A stretch of DNA of 64,000 nt from Paenibacillus sp. 1_12 (GCF_900114475.1 NZ_FOTE01000014.1:1-64000); one strand, 5' to 3'. Counted from the stretch's first letter, positions 40,144 to 49,600 are shown. Made by a program: numbers and translations. The notes: generated by a model not told the origin, from the sequence alone.

Positions 40144-40578
40144 ATGACTGGCGAGCGCAGAGATCCATATAGAAATTTTCGATTTAGAGTAGAGGTTGAA
40201 GGTATTCAGCAGGCTGGATTTAGTGAAGTATCTGGTTTTGATGCTTCCATTGCTGTAGTGGAATATCGTGAAGGCAACGAAACGATTACGGCGCGCAAGC
40301 TTCCGGGATTGGCCAAATACGGCAATATCAGCTTGAAGTGGGGAACAACCGACTCAATGGACATGTACAATTGGATGCAGGAGTCGATTGAGGGTAAAAT
40401 TGCACGAAAAACCGTTACGATTATTGCGATCGATGAAGAGGGCGGCGATGTAGCAACCTGGCAGGTTATCGAAGCATGGCCTTCCAAGTACACAGCTCCG
40501 AATTTTAATGGTACAGGCTCCGAAGTAGCTATTGAATTTTTGGAATTGTCGCATGAAGGTATGACACGCACGGCGTAA
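40144..40578 (+). CDS. Tail tube protein (gp19-like), first copy
   Basis: A 144-residue member of the T4 gp19-like tail tube family, forming the hexameric rings of the inner tube. Marker FRFRVEVEGIQQAGFSEVSGFDASI and the beta-hairpin ending EVAIEFLELSHEGM. It follows the sheath gene, and a large hairpin follows it at 40593-40643, giving separate dosage of the abundant sheath and tube. Confidence 0.94.
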   Translation: MTGERRDPYRNFRFRVEVEGIQQAGFSEVSGFDASIAVVEYREGNETITARKLPGLAKYGNISLKWGTTDSMDMYNWMQESIEGKIARKTVTIIAIDEEGGDVATWQVIEAWPSKYTAPNFNGTGSEVAIEFLELSHEGMTRTA

Positions 40579-40592
40579 CAACTGCATGGAGG

Positions 40593-40643
40593 AAACAAGA
40601 GGAGGGATAGGGCGCGATTACCGCTGGTCCCATCTCTTGTTTT
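40593..40643 (+). terminator. Stem-loop after tube gene
   Basis: AAACAAGAG pairs with CTCTTGTTT, and an inner GGGA/TCCC adds to the helix, around a 16-base loop. T-rich 3' side. It probably is an attenuator inside the operon. Confidence 0.75.
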
Positions 40644-40650
40644 CTTAACT

Positions 40651-40764
40651 TATGCTTATGAAGACAGTGTTCCTATAAGGAACACTTGGCTAATGCTTAC
40701 GAAGATAGTTTTGCAACGCAAAACAAGTTTACGCTTACGAAGTTAGTGTTCCTAAAGGAACACT
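40651..40764. repeat. Three tandem palindrome-bearing repeats
   Basis: Units begin ATGCTTA(T/C)GAAGA or ACGCTTACGAAGT, followed by a perfect palindrome: AGTGTTCC-N5-GGAACACT (40666-40686), GTTTTGC-N3-GCAAAAC (40708-40724) and AGTGTTCC-N4-GGAACACT (40745-40764). They resemble short dispersed REP-like elements of Paenibacillus; a degenerate copy lies at 62896-62925. Confidence 0.8.
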
Positions 40765-40781
40765 TTTAGGAGGAAACCCAA

Positions 40782-41159
40782 ATGGCATTCAAGACAGAAT
40801 ACGAATTCGAACTTCCCAGAGGTTATGTGGATGACAGCGGTACCCTGCACAAAAGAGGCATCATGAGGCTTGCGACGGCAGCCGACGAAATATTGCCGAT
40901 GCGGGACCAGCGCGTACAACAAAACCCTGGTTATCTTACGATTATTTTATTGACGCGCGTTATAACAAAACTTGGCGATCTGAGAGCGATTGATACGCGA
41001 GTTGTGGAGAAGATGTTTACCGCAGACCTTGCTTTTTTACAAAACTTTTATCGTGAAATCAATGAAATGGAAGTGCCCAAGGTTCATACGTTTTGCCCGA
41101 AATGTGAGCATGAGTTTGATGTGGATGTGTCTTTTATCGCCGGGATGGAGGAGGCATAG
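40782..41159 (+). CDS. Tail assembly chaperone-like protein with zinc-finger-like C-terminus
   Basis: A 125-residue protein conserved between tube and second tube genes in contractile injection loci. The N-terminus has ELPRGYVDDSGTLHKRGIMRLATAADEI, the pattern of phage tail assembly proteins; near the C-terminus CPKCEHEF suggests half a zinc ribbon. Role: folding or assembly of tube subunits, by position. AGGAGG precedes the ATG at 40782. Confidence 0.82.
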   Translation: MAFKTEYEFELPRGYVDDSGTLHKRGIMRLATAADEILPMRDQRVQQNPGYLTIILLTRVITKLGDLRAIDTRVVEKMFTADLAFLQNFYREINEMEVPKVHTFCPKCEHEFDVDVSFIAGMEEA

Positions 41160-41353
41160 TCGGTTACCCCATTGACAAGATTTACGAGGAGGCCGGTTTC
41201 ATCGCGTACTATTTCCACTGGCCTCACGATGAGATCATGTTGATGGAGCATCGAGAGCGCAGGAAGTGGTGTGAGGAAATTTCCAGAATCAACCGCAATA
41301 TGAACGATGATAAACCGGATAATAATCCGTTTGATGTTTTTAACAAGAGGTGA
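41156..41353 (+). CDS. DUF6760-like small eCIS protein without standard start codon
   Basis: About 65 codons from the end of the preceding gene to TGA 41351-41353 encode GYPIDKIYEEAGFIAYYFHW and HRERRKWCEEISRINR, which matches the small DUF6760-type protein typical for this site in eCIS operons. No ATG, GTG or TTG is in frame until 41189; the N-terminal ATA at 41156 overlaps the upstream TAG (ATAG) and follows GGAGGAGG too closely. Either an unusual start is used, an edit is missing, or the gene is expressed by translational coupling. The strong match argues for a real protein. Start uncertain. Confidence 0.7.
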   Translation: MVGYPIDKIYEEAGFIAYYFHWPHDEIMLMEHRERRKWCEEISRINRNMNDDKPDNNPFDVFNKR

Positions 41354-41360
41354 ACAGCAG

Positions 41361-41819
41361 ATGAGCGATTCCTCCAGAAGAAATGAGATCAGTGCTCCCC
41401 TGCGGTTTGAGGTGGAACTGGATGGATTGATTGTGGGTGGTTTTACGGAGGTAACAGGGCTCAACTCGGAAATTGAACTGGTTCCTTATTCGGAGGGCGG
41501 CTTAAACGATTATGTCCATTATTTCCGCAAAGGTGTAAAGAATCCAAGGATTGTACTCAAGAGGGGAATTACCAAATCAAGCGATCTGTGGGATTGGTAC
41601 GCGGACACCTTAAGAGGCAAAATTGTACGTCAGAGCGGCACGATTATTTTGAATCATATGTCCGGCAACGAAATATGCAGGTGGAACTTTCTTGAGGCAT
41701 ACCCTGTAAAATGGAGCGGGCCTGATATGAACTCAACGAGTACAAACGTTGCTATAGAGTCGATAGAGATTGTGCATAATGGCCTGAAGACGATTTTTAG
41801 TAAAAAAACAACCGGGTAG
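41361..41819 (+). CDS. Tail tube protein, second copy
   Basis: A 152-residue second gp19-type tube protein with the core LRFEVELDGLIVGGFTEVTGLNSEIE. eCIS particles have one major tube protein and one or two minor ones that join tube to baseplate; this one is probably a baseplate-adjacent tube ring. ATG 41361 has AAGAGGTGA upstream; a longer frame from 41307 would overlap the small upstream gene. Confidence 0.92.
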   Translation: MSDSSRRNEISAPLRFEVELDGLIVGGFTEVTGLNSEIELVPYSEGGLNDYVHYFRKGVKNPRIVLKRGITKSSDLWDWYADTLRGKIVRQSGTIILNHMSGNEICRWNFLEAYPVKWSGPDMNSTSTNVAIESIEIVHNGLKTIFSKKTTG

Positions 41820-41829
41820 GGGGACTGGC

Positions 41830-44800
41830 ATGAAAGCCCGAAAATCACATATCCCCCCTACGACAGCCGGCAGACTCGGCGGCTTGAACGTGTCACTGCG
41901 CAAGCAGGACGACGGCAGCAGCTCGGCACACCTTACTCGAATTTTTGCTGATCAGATTATGGGGAAATACGGTTTTTGGCGACAAGATTATTTTGGACGC
42001 TTGTCACTTGTATTTCGCGAATCAATTGGGTCTGATTACGAAGAACGGGACGACGGTTCGGCGAATTGGCGGCAGATGGTCGAACAGCTGCAGGCTCAAT
42101 TGGCGGCGTTGAAGCATAGTGGAGTAAAGCATATTGTGACGCGTACGGAAACGGTTCATCAGCTAGAACGGCTGATTCATAATTACAGCAGCATGGCGGG
42201 GTTAACTGGTAAGAAGCAAGCGATGGTTCGATTGGAGCCGTCTACAGCTGTATCGAAGAGTTTACAGAGAAGCACGATGGTTGTTGCTAGAGGACCGCAG
42301 AACGCAGTAAGCAATGCTTCAACTACATTTGTTAACAGGCGGAGCACACGGCTGGATCAGCCGCAAGCAGCAGGACAGTCTCAGGCATTAGAGCAGAGAC
42401 AGGAGCCGTCTGAAGGTCGAACACCCGTACAGAGGCAATTAACGACTCCGGATCAAGCACCTGCACAACAGAAGGAAATGCGCAATGAGGAACCATCTCG
42501 GTTAGCTCATCAACAGAAGTTGAATGAAAGCTTACGGGGAAACGGCTCTGATCAGGGGCAGCAGCAGCAGCAGGCTGCAGAAGTCGTACAGGATCATTTT
42601 ACAAATGAAAAACTCGTTATTCCATCGGACAAATCATCCGAACAACGAATCGGGCAAGTGATGGAACATGTTCCTATTGTTCCAATCAAGGATTCAGTAA
42701 CGAACGGTCCAGCGCTTTCGCTGCCAGCCAATCCATCGTTAGGGTCCACAAAAACACAAGGTGTCGTAAAATGGATATCCGCTAATAGCAAGCAGCGGAG
42801 TACATCAACCTTACAGAGCATAGGGCTTATTTTACACAAAAATGGATTAAACCAAGGGTCAACGATACCTCCTCGATTGCAGACAATGACCAGTCCGATT
42901 GGTTATTTGCAGCGTCGTAATACAATGGCTGCTACGTCCCCAATGGTTTGGCGTACAAATGTGGGTGAAACGGGGAGTACCAACAGCTTCAAAGCAAGGG
43001 GCCAACAGCTGCAACGACAGCAGGAAGCAACTGATCAAACGAGCTCTGTCAGCATAGGCAAAATCATAGTTAACCAAGCCCGCAGGGATAAAGAAAACAA
43101 TAAGTCCAACATACAATGGCAGCATGATTACATGTTTCCTCCTGGTCACAGGCAGGCAGCACCATTTCGGCTACCTATAACCGCAGACGCAAGGCCGTCA
43201 GAACGAATCAGGCAAAATAGGGACATGCAGCAACCCTATTCAAGCGTTAATCAATCACGACGCACGGCGGAGGTTTTTAAGACTAGCTTAACCCACAGCT
43301 TAAACCGTGTAGAACGGAATCATAGCTTTTTTGATCATGATAATCTTGCTGGGGAGAGATGGATAGGTGAACCGTTACGTCATAATGGGCGTATGAGTTC
43401 CCGCAATGCTATCACCCAGATGGAGACACCCTCTTCCCGGCTTACACATACAGTAAATCTGATTTCTCGCTTATCTGCTAGTAACAAATTAGCAATCGAG
43501 CAACCCATTTCATGGAATCGGGGAATGTATAAGCAGTACCCTATCACAAAGGCTATCCCTCAATCGGGTAGAAGGACCCTTCTACAGTTTGAAAATGGGA
43601 CTGATCATATAGGCAGGCCATCTGCCGGCATAACAGCAACCTATCGAGCGCTATCAGTTCAAAGACGTCGAAAGACACCTGAACAGATAATGATTGAACG
43701 TGGACATGAGGTTCGACCTAAACTTAACTCGACAAGTGGGATCATACAGTTATCACCTGTTCATGTTAGGCAAGGACAGATAGCACGTGGACTCGATTAC
43801 CGCACAAGAACCACAGATGCAGCTCCCAAATCGGGGAGGCAGGTAGGGCATCATCAACAAATGTATAAACCATTCGATGTCCATAATCAGTGGTCGGAAC
43901 ACCAATTACCGTCACATTTGCCACCTTTATCCTTGATGTTGAATAAGCCATGGCAGCCGATGGTTATAGACAATATGCAAGAAAGCAAGTTAAACGTAAT
44001 AACTCGGCTAACAAACAAGCCGCTGACGGCTCCAAGCTCTTTACTGACAAATGTAAGGCAACCGATAGCTCAGGACCATAGGTCCATCAGTCAACAAAAT
44101 TCAGGGGCATCAGTAGCAGAAGCTGCAAAAAAAGCACATAAATCGGCGAAGGCCTCTACTATTAAAGCACAATCAGCAGCTATGGTTGATGGGACGGATA
44201 CTTTTTCGGGCATCACTGGTGAGGTTAGACGCACAGCTTCAGGCTTTAACGCCAGATTAGTCGAATCAGCTTTGAAGCCGCCAACATTAACTGCTTACGG
44301 GAAGCACTGGATTGGTGCAGACCATCGGCATATTCAACAGAGACATGACGGGAATTTTACCGAGCAGATGAAAACAGGTTACGGTAGTCGCAGAGGACAA
44401 GCCGTACAACATAGGTTTGAGCCGGTATCAGAAATCCAATCTGTTTCCAAGGCTGCAAGATCGGGCGAGTTTGTACAAAAAGCGGTTGTACAATTAAATC
44501 ATGTATCAACGGCTTCGCAGCAAAGGAAATCCACTCCAACTGAAAGCATATCATCTCATTCGGGGAACCGAACTAGCGGAATTCCTGTAACTGGTCAGCC
44601 AATCACATCGCAGGCATTAGCAGGTAATCGAACAGAGGCTCAATTTGGATCAGCCAATCCGTTCATTCTCCCGGCCACGTTGCAGCGTCGTGCCAAGCAA
44701 TTGGGTGCAATGTCCAAAGAGCCATTCCAAACCGCTAAGCCAGGCTTGAGAGGCAGTCTTGAAACTCCAAGTGAAAGTGATAAGGCCGGATACTTCAATC

Positions 44801-47019
44801 AGACCGCTCAAGCACAGCGTAAGTCGAATGGGCGCACCGCAGTGACAAGCGCTCCTAACGAGTGGATTCAGCACTGGCTGCCAACAACCCAATCGAGCTT
44901 GTCTGATCTTGTTAAGGTAAAAGCGCAGATAGGATATGCTTTCAAATCTGGGCTAAGTTCACAATCCGAAGAACCTATAGCGCTGAAACGGACAGCAAGA
45001 TCAGAGGGCAGCGTACATAGGCAAATGCCTGTAGACCGATCCAATATGGGTGTCATAGGTTTGGAAAAACCGACAATTAGCAAGCGGGACATGTTTGCAG
45101 CAACAGGAGGCGAACCTGGGAAAACATCAAAATCTATTGCAAGGCTTGTGTCTGGCTCCATGACCGGATCTATGGTAATTTCGGGGATTTCAGGATCAGT
45201 ACCAGGTTTAATATCAAGATCCTTTTCAAAATCATTTTCATCAGACTCGCCGCTTCTACATGCTTTTTTGCCTAATTCGGTATTAACCGGTGAAGCAGGA
45301 GCGTCAATCCGGCGAAATCAGTTTACAAAAACCAATTCGATATTTGCCCAAGCTCCTTTACTTAGTCGGGGGTTGGCAAGCACAGTAACCAATGAAATCA
45401 GAAGTTCGAAAGCACCGAGTGTAGCGATAAACGATTTTCATATAATTAAATCGGATAAGCCTGCTATACGTTCATATATAACACAAGACGCTGCGGGAAC
45501 AATATCAAGCGTGGTACGAAGAGCAGCGACAAGAGAAGGGAAAGCAAATTTTGTAGATCGCTTTAGAGCATTACATCCTTTGCAGCAATCGCTTGCCGAG
45601 TTTGTTGGTAATCGTTCTATGATGCCGCATCTAGATAAGATTGCTGCTTCAGACGTGCTATCTGAGATAAGAGGTCGTTCGCAGGATTCACCTATGAGTA
45701 AACCGACTCGCAGCGAACCTCGCAGCCTCAGCACCATTCGGCAAAGTATGGGTCCATGGTCGGTAAGGAGCGAATCAACGGGTATCAGTAAGATTTGGAA
45801 CATTTCTACTGGATCTGCGCGTGGCAGCGAAGGATCAAGCTTGCAAATGTCTACCCAAAGATCTAGCCTGCAAGGACAGGAAGCTGCTGCCTTTCAAAGG
45901 CCTGCATTACAAAGAGCAGCCAAAGAACAGCCTTATGATCATGCCGCAGAAGTATTTCAGCGAACTAGCAGGTTATCTAATGAATTGCAGCGCCGCCTGC
46001 CGCTTGCGCCTCGTACGGTCACAGCTAGTCCCATTCAAAAGGACAATGATGTGCCCACAGCGGACAGAGTCCATTTCGGAGGTGCACTTCAATGGCAGCA
46101 GGAGGTGCGCAGCGACTTAAGGATTGCAGACCAAGCATTACAGCGGACGAATAATAGTAGGACCGACAGACCGACGAGTACAGCAGAGCAGAATGGGACC
46201 AAGCCTGCATTTGAGGAATTAATGGGACGTTCTGCAATAGTCAGATCGCGGGTCGGCAGCAGCGCTCGGAACTCCTCCCATGCTGTCTTTGAACAACCGT
46301 TAGCTATTGGGATGCTTCGTAAAGCGGCTGCTCCTCCTGCACCAGAGCTGCTCTTAAGGAAGTCGGGAACGGCAGAGACCATGAATCAACCCGGTCAGGG
46401 GACGGAAGGTCGCAGCCCAATGGTAAAGACGAACAGCAGCCCGCAGCTGTCGTTGAAGCGTATATCTCAAGTCATGCCGCAGGCTACCTATAGCAAGTTG
46501 ATGCCGCAGACGGGTTCGAGAAGCAAGGATAGATGGGATACGGACAACTCACAAAAGCTGGCTATTCAATTCCCAAGCAAGCCGCGATCTCTGGCACAAG
46601 CACCCACTTCTGTGAGACCGCATAAGTGGGAGGATACAGCCGATCACAGTGGGCAGCACCGATTAAGCAATTCCGGAATGGTCACAGCACCTGCCGATAT
46701 TTTCACATATTCACAACAGCAATCGACGGCGCCTGGGCTGCCGGGTGCGCAATTGGAGCACAAGCTGCAGACTGCCGAAGTGGGTCAGTCCGAGGAACTG
46801 CAGCCCCCGATCCTAGAGCTGTTAAGACGACAACGGCAGCCGGAACCCGAAGAAACGGTGGAAACCATACAGTCCCTTGAGCCGCTTGAGCTTACTAAGG
46901 AACAAATAAATGACCTAATTAAACAAATTCCGCAGTTGGACGTCAATCATTTAGTCGACAAGGTAACCCGTGAACTGGAGAAGCGGATGCGGTTTGAACG
47001 TCAGCGACGCGGTAGGTAA
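41830..47019 (+). CDS. Giant low-complexity eCIS-associated protein
   Basis: A 1729-residue protein, the largest in the locus, sitting between the second tube and LysM genes, the place of the tape measure in contractile phages. Residues 1-120 look folded (RIFADQIMGKYGFWRQDYFG). The following about 1500 residues are rich in Gln, Ser, Arg, Thr and Asn with few hydrophobic stretches, no transmembrane helix and no signal peptide. The last about 60 residues (LTKEQINDLIKQIPQL, then ELEKRMRFERQRRGR) form an amphipathic helical tail, similar to that of the shorter proteins at this site in other eCIS loci, as I recall them. Codon use in the middle is more A/T-ending than in the flanks. Ruler, lumen filler, scaffold or cargo are possible. 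Strong Arg/Gln content argues against a coiled coil. Confidence 0.75.
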   Translation: MKARKSHIPPTTAGRLGGLNVSLRKQDDGSSSAHLTRIFADQIMGKYGFWRQDYFGRLSLVFRESIGSDYEERDDGSANWRQMVEQLQAQLAALKHSGVKHIVTRTETVHQLERLIHNYSSMAGLTGKKQAMVRLEPSTAVSKSLQRSTMVVARGPQNAVSNASTTFVNRRSTRLDQPQAAGQSQALEQRQEPSEGRTPVQRQLTTPDQAPAQQKEMRNEEPSRLAHQQKLNESLRGNGSDQGQQQQQAAEVVQDHFTNEKLVIPSDKSSEQRIGQVMEHVPIVPIKDSVTNGPALSLPANPSLGSTKTQGVVKWISANSKQRSTSTLQSIGLILHKNGLNQGSTIPPRLQTMTSPIGYLQRRNTMAATSPMVWRTNVGETGSTNSFKARGQQLQRQQEATDQTSSVSIGKIIVNQARRDKENNKSNIQWQHDYMFPPGHRQAAPFRLPITADARPSERIRQNRDMQQPYSSVNQSRRTAEVFKTSLTHSLNRVERNHSFFDHDNLAGERWIGEPLRHNGRMSSRNAITQMETPSSRLTHTVNLISRLSASNKLAIEQPISWNRGMYKQYPITKAIPQSGRRTLLQFENGTDHIGRPSAGITATYRALSVQRRRKTPEQIMIERGHEVRPKLNSTSGIIQLSPVHVRQGQIARGLDYRTRTTDAAPKSGRQVGHHQQMYKPFDVHNQWSEHQLPSHLPPLSLMLNKPWQPMVIDNMQESKLNVITRLTNKPLTAPSSLLTNVRQPIAQDHRSISQQNSGASVAEAAKKAHKSAKASTIKAQSAAMVDGTDTFSGITGEVRRTASGFNARLVESALKPPTLTAYGKHWIGADHRHIQQRHDGNFTEQMKTGYGSRRGQAVQHRFEPVSEIQSVSKAARSGEFVQKAVVQLNHVSTASQQRKSTPTESISSHSGNRTSGIPVTGQPITSQALAGNRTEAQFGSANPFILPATLQRRAKQLGAMSKEPFQTAKPGLRGSLETPSESDKAGYFNQTAQAQRKSNGRTAVTSAPNEWIQHWLPTTQSSLSDLVKVKAQIGYAFKSGLSSQSEEPIALKRTARSEGSVHRQMPVDRSNMGVIGLEKPTISKRDMFAATGGEPGKTSKSIARLVSGSMTGSMVISGISGSVPGLISRSFSKSFSSDSPLLHAFLPNSVLTGEAGASIRRNQFTKTNSIFAQAPLLSRGLASTVTNEIRSSKAPSVAINDFHIIKSDKPAIRSYITQDAAGTISSVVRRAATREGKANFVDRFRALHPLQQSLAEFVGNRSMMPHLDKIAASDVLSEIRGRSQDSPMSKPTRSEPRSLSTIRQSMGPWSVRSESTGISKIWNISTGSARGSEGSSLQMSTQRSSLQGQEAAAFQRPALQRAAKEQPYDHAAEVFQRTSRLSNELQRRLPLAPRTVTASPIQKDNDVPTADRVHFGGALQWQQEVRSDLRIADQALQRTNNSRTDRPTSTAEQNGTKPAFEELMGRSAIVRSRVGSSARNSSHAVFEQPLAIGMLRKAAAPPAPELLLRKSGTAETMNQPGQGTEGRSPMVKTNSSPQLSLKRISQVMPQATYSKLMPQTGSRSKDRWDTDNSQKLAIQFPSKPRSLAQAPTSVRPHKWEDTADHSGQHRLSNSGMVTAPADIFTYSQQQSTAPGLPGAQLEHKLQTAEVGQSEELQPPILELLRRQRQPEPEETVETIQSLEPLELTKEQINDLIKQIPQLDVNHLVDKVTRELEKRMRFERQRRGR

Positions 47020-47076
47020 CAGCCTTGAGCTGTAGCGAAACTTATCCAATCGGATATTGGAATAGACTGTATTTGT

Positions 47077-47751
47077 TTGAATCAAGTGAACGGCACCAGG
47101 ATGCAGGAGAAGGGATGGAAACCATTGGCACTTACGAAAGCAAAGATCCTTGTTGATAAGGGAACCCGTAAAGAAGAGATCAATGTATTGTTCAATCCTA
47201 CTGAATACGATCACAATTTAAGTAACAATTATTCTTGGAAAGTGGTTCCAGGCCTTTCCATGCCGATCGGGCAGTTCGTATCCGGAGAGACCAGCAAGCT
47301 GTCCATGGAGTTTTTCTTTGATACCTCTGAGGCGGCTACGGATGTTCGCAATTATACCCGAAAAATTTCTGAGCTGCTCGATGTGGATAAGGATTTGCAT
47401 GCACCACCGGTATGTCGGTTTGTATGGGGCTCGATTGATTTCAAAGGCGTCGTGATCGCGGTCAATCAGAAATTCACGATGTTTCTCGATACGGGAATTC
47501 CGGTTCGTGCCAAGCTGAGAGTGACATTCCATTCCTGGCAGACGAAAAAAGAACAGCTCAAAGGTATCCCTCGTCAATCCGCGGATCGTACGAAGCAGAA
47601 GCTGTTAAAGCAGGGGGAGCAGCTATGGTTGATGGCCGCTTCCGAATATGAAGACCCGGGACTATGGCGTGAAATTGCCCATGCCAATGGCATAGATAAC
47701 CCTCTGAAGCTGGACCCGGGTCGCCGAATAACCGTTCCAAGGCTGGAGTGA
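47077..47751 (+). CDS. LysM-containing baseplate hub protein (gp53/Pvc7-like)
   Basis: A 200-224-residue protein with a phage-tail hub N-terminal part (VLFNPTEYDHNLSNNYSWKVVPGL) and a C-terminal LysM domain (GEQLWLMAASEYEDPGLWREIAHANGID and ITVPRL). It links tube and baseplate; LysM in this family is structural. The start is uncertain: TTG 47077 has no ribosome binding site, and ATG 47101 or a later TTG are possible. Confidence 0.9.
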   Translation: MNQVNGTRMQEKGWKPLALTKAKILVDKGTRKEEINVLFNPTEYDHNLSNNYSWKVVPGLSMPIGQFVSGETSKLSMEFFFDTSEAATDVRNYTRKISELLDVDKDLHAPPVCRFVWGSIDFKGVVIAVNQKFTMFLDTGIPVRAKLRVTFHSWQTKKEQLKGIPRQSADRTKQKLLKQGEQLWLMAASEYEDPGLWREIAHANGIDNPLKLDPGRRITVPRLE

Positions 47752-47757
47752 TCAAAG

Positions 47758-48852
47758 ATGGCAGAGCTTAAGCTGGATAATGGAGAGTTTACAACGGACC
47801 AGCTGGAGAAAAAGTATCGCGATTTTTTCTCACCGGCTTTCGAAATTTTGGTGAATGGCAGTAAAATAGCTGATGAAATTGCCATATCGATTCTAAAAGT
47901 AGAAAGTAGTCTTGAGGGGACGGCTGATTCGTTCTTCTTTCAGATTACGAATGCTTTTGATTTGGTCAAACGTGATTTTCTATGGCTTAATGATGTATTT
48001 GTACTTGGCAAAGCGGTAGAAATCAAGCTTGGTTATGTAGATAAGCTAACAACAGTATTTCAAGGGTATATTACTTCGGTTACGGCTGATTTTCCGGATG
48101 ACGCGACTCCGAATCTGCTCGTTCGCGGTATGGATATGTCGTATCTGATGATGAAGGGCTCCAAATCGAAGTCATGGACTCAAAAAAAGTATAGTGAGAT
48201 CGCCAAAGAAATTGCCGGTACGTATGGCATCAAGACGATGGTGGACGATACGACCACGATGTACAATACGGTTTCGCAGAATCAGATCGATGATTATCAT
48301 TTCATTCAATATTTGGCTGACTTGGTTCATTATGATTTTTTTGTTGTGGGCAAAACGATGTATTTTCGCAAGCCACTTACCGAAATGACGCCGGTTGTTG
48401 AACTGCAGTGGGGTACGATGCTGCGCTCGTTATCGATTGATATGAATCTTGCCGATCAAATTACGGAAGTGACGGTTCGCGGTTGGGATAATAAAAAGCT
48501 GGAGGTCGTTGAAGCGACAGCTTCGACCGTTACGAAGCTTGGCTCCAATTCCAAGACAGGCAAAGATATTTTGAAAGCACAGGGTACTTATAAAGAGCAT
48601 GTATATACCAACATCGATTCTCAGGATGAAGCGAAGACGCATGCTGAGGCGCTTTTGAATAAACGATCCATGAAGCTGATCAACGGTCATGGGGAATGCA
48701 TCGGCATACCAGAAATACGTGCAGGACGCTATATCAAACTTAGTGGAATAGGAAGTAAGCTGAGCCAGCCCTATTATATTATTTCAACGCTGCATATTGT
48801 GGATGATTCCGGCTATGTAACAAGATTTCAAGTTGGGGGGAATGCGGTGTGA
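47758..48852 (+). CDS. Baseplate hub protein, gpD / VgrG N-terminal-like (Pvc8-type)
   Basis: A 364-residue phage late control gpD family protein, forming the trimeric hub onto which the spike docks. Fold matches T4 gp27 and the N-terminal half of VgrG. Residues PAFEILVNGSKIADEI and LQWGTMLRSLSID are family marks. ATG is six bases after the upstream stop. Together with the next gene it replaces the single-chain spike of PVC/Afp. Confidence 0.92.
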   Translation: MAELKLDNGEFTTDQLEKKYRDFFSPAFEILVNGSKIADEIAISILKVESSLEGTADSFFFQITNAFDLVKRDFLWLNDVFVLGKAVEIKLGYVDKLTTVFQGYITSVTADFPDDATPNLLVRGMDMSYLMMKGSKSKSWTQKKYSEIAKEIAGTYGIKTMVDDTTTMYNTVSQNQIDDYHFIQYLADLVHYDFFVVGKTMYFRKPLTEMTPVVELQWGTMLRSLSIDMNLADQITEVTVRGWDNKKLEVVEATASTVTKLGSNSKTGKDILKAQGTYKEHVYTNIDSQDEAKTHAEALLNKRSMKLINGHGECIGIPEIRAGRYIKLSGIGSKLSQPYYIISTLHIVDDSGYVTRFQVGGNAV

Positions 48853-49574
48853 TGAATTACCCGGATTTTTCGTTCCGCGGGATGTCCGAGCCAGTCTTTC
48901 CGAAGATTGATGGCGTGATGGTAGCGATTGTGACCGACAATAAAGATCCGGATGGACTGGCTAGAGTCAAGCTGCAGCTCCCGTTGAGGGAAACGGAAAC
49001 GGAAACCGACTGGGTTCGTATAGCTACGCTCATGGCAGGCAAAGACCGGGGAAGCCTGTTTATTCCCGAGGTTGGAGATGAGGTGCTGGTGGCCTTTCAT
49101 TTGGGCGAAATTCGTCAGCCTTTCGTGATTGGGGTTTTGTGGAGCACGAAGCAGCCTTCACCCAAAGCTAATGACAAAAACGATATACGCCAATTCAAAT
49201 CACGCGCAGGCCATGTGTTGACATTTGACGATAATGATAGTGATGGCAAAGTAACGATCAAGACGAAGAAGGGTCAAACTATCGAATTTTCCGATAAAGC
49301 GGATACGATTGATATTCAGGAGCAGAGCGGCAACAATGCGATCCAGATCAAAGGCGGCTCCGCTAACGAAATCTCAATTAAAAGCAGCACCTCGACGATT
49401 ACATTAAATGCGAAGGGTGATGTGAAAATTGAGAGCACCAAGGCGATCAATATCAAATCAACGCAGGTTAGCATAGAAGCATCCGCTACGATGGCCTTGA
49501 AGGCCGGCGCTTCGCTGGATATCAAATCGGATGGGATAATTAATATTAAAGGCAGTCTGGTCAAAATCAATTAG
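48852..49574 (+). CDS. Spike protein, gp5/VgrG-like OB-fold and beta-helix
   Basis: A 240-residue spike. An OB-fold (about residues 15-100, VAIVTDNKDPDGLARVKLQLP and EVGDEVLVAFHLGEIRQPFVIGVLW) is followed by repeats rich in I/K/S/T that form a triple beta-helix needle. The ATG overlaps the TGA of the upstream gene (TGATG), showing translational coupling of hub and spike. The tip is probably closed by the DUF4280 protein encoded at 62405-62791. Confidence 0.93.
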   Translation: MNYPDFSFRGMSEPVFPKIDGVMVAIVTDNKDPDGLARVKLQLPLRETETETDWVRIATLMAGKDRGSLFIPEVGDEVLVAFHLGEIRQPFVIGVLWSTKQPSPKANDKNDIRQFKSRAGHVLTFDDNDSDGKVTIKTKKGQTIEFSDKADTIDIQEQSGNNAIQIKGGSANEISIKSSTSTITLNAKGDVKIESTKAINIKSTQVSIEASATMALKAGASLDIKSDGIINIKGSLVKIN

Positions 49575-49600
49575 CAGATCATTGAAAAGGGATGAGAACG

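Noticed and set aside
41830-47019. Many long minus-strand and alternative-frame ORFs in the giant gene
   Set aside because: Open shadows of a long low-complexity gene; none has a ribosome binding site or domain.
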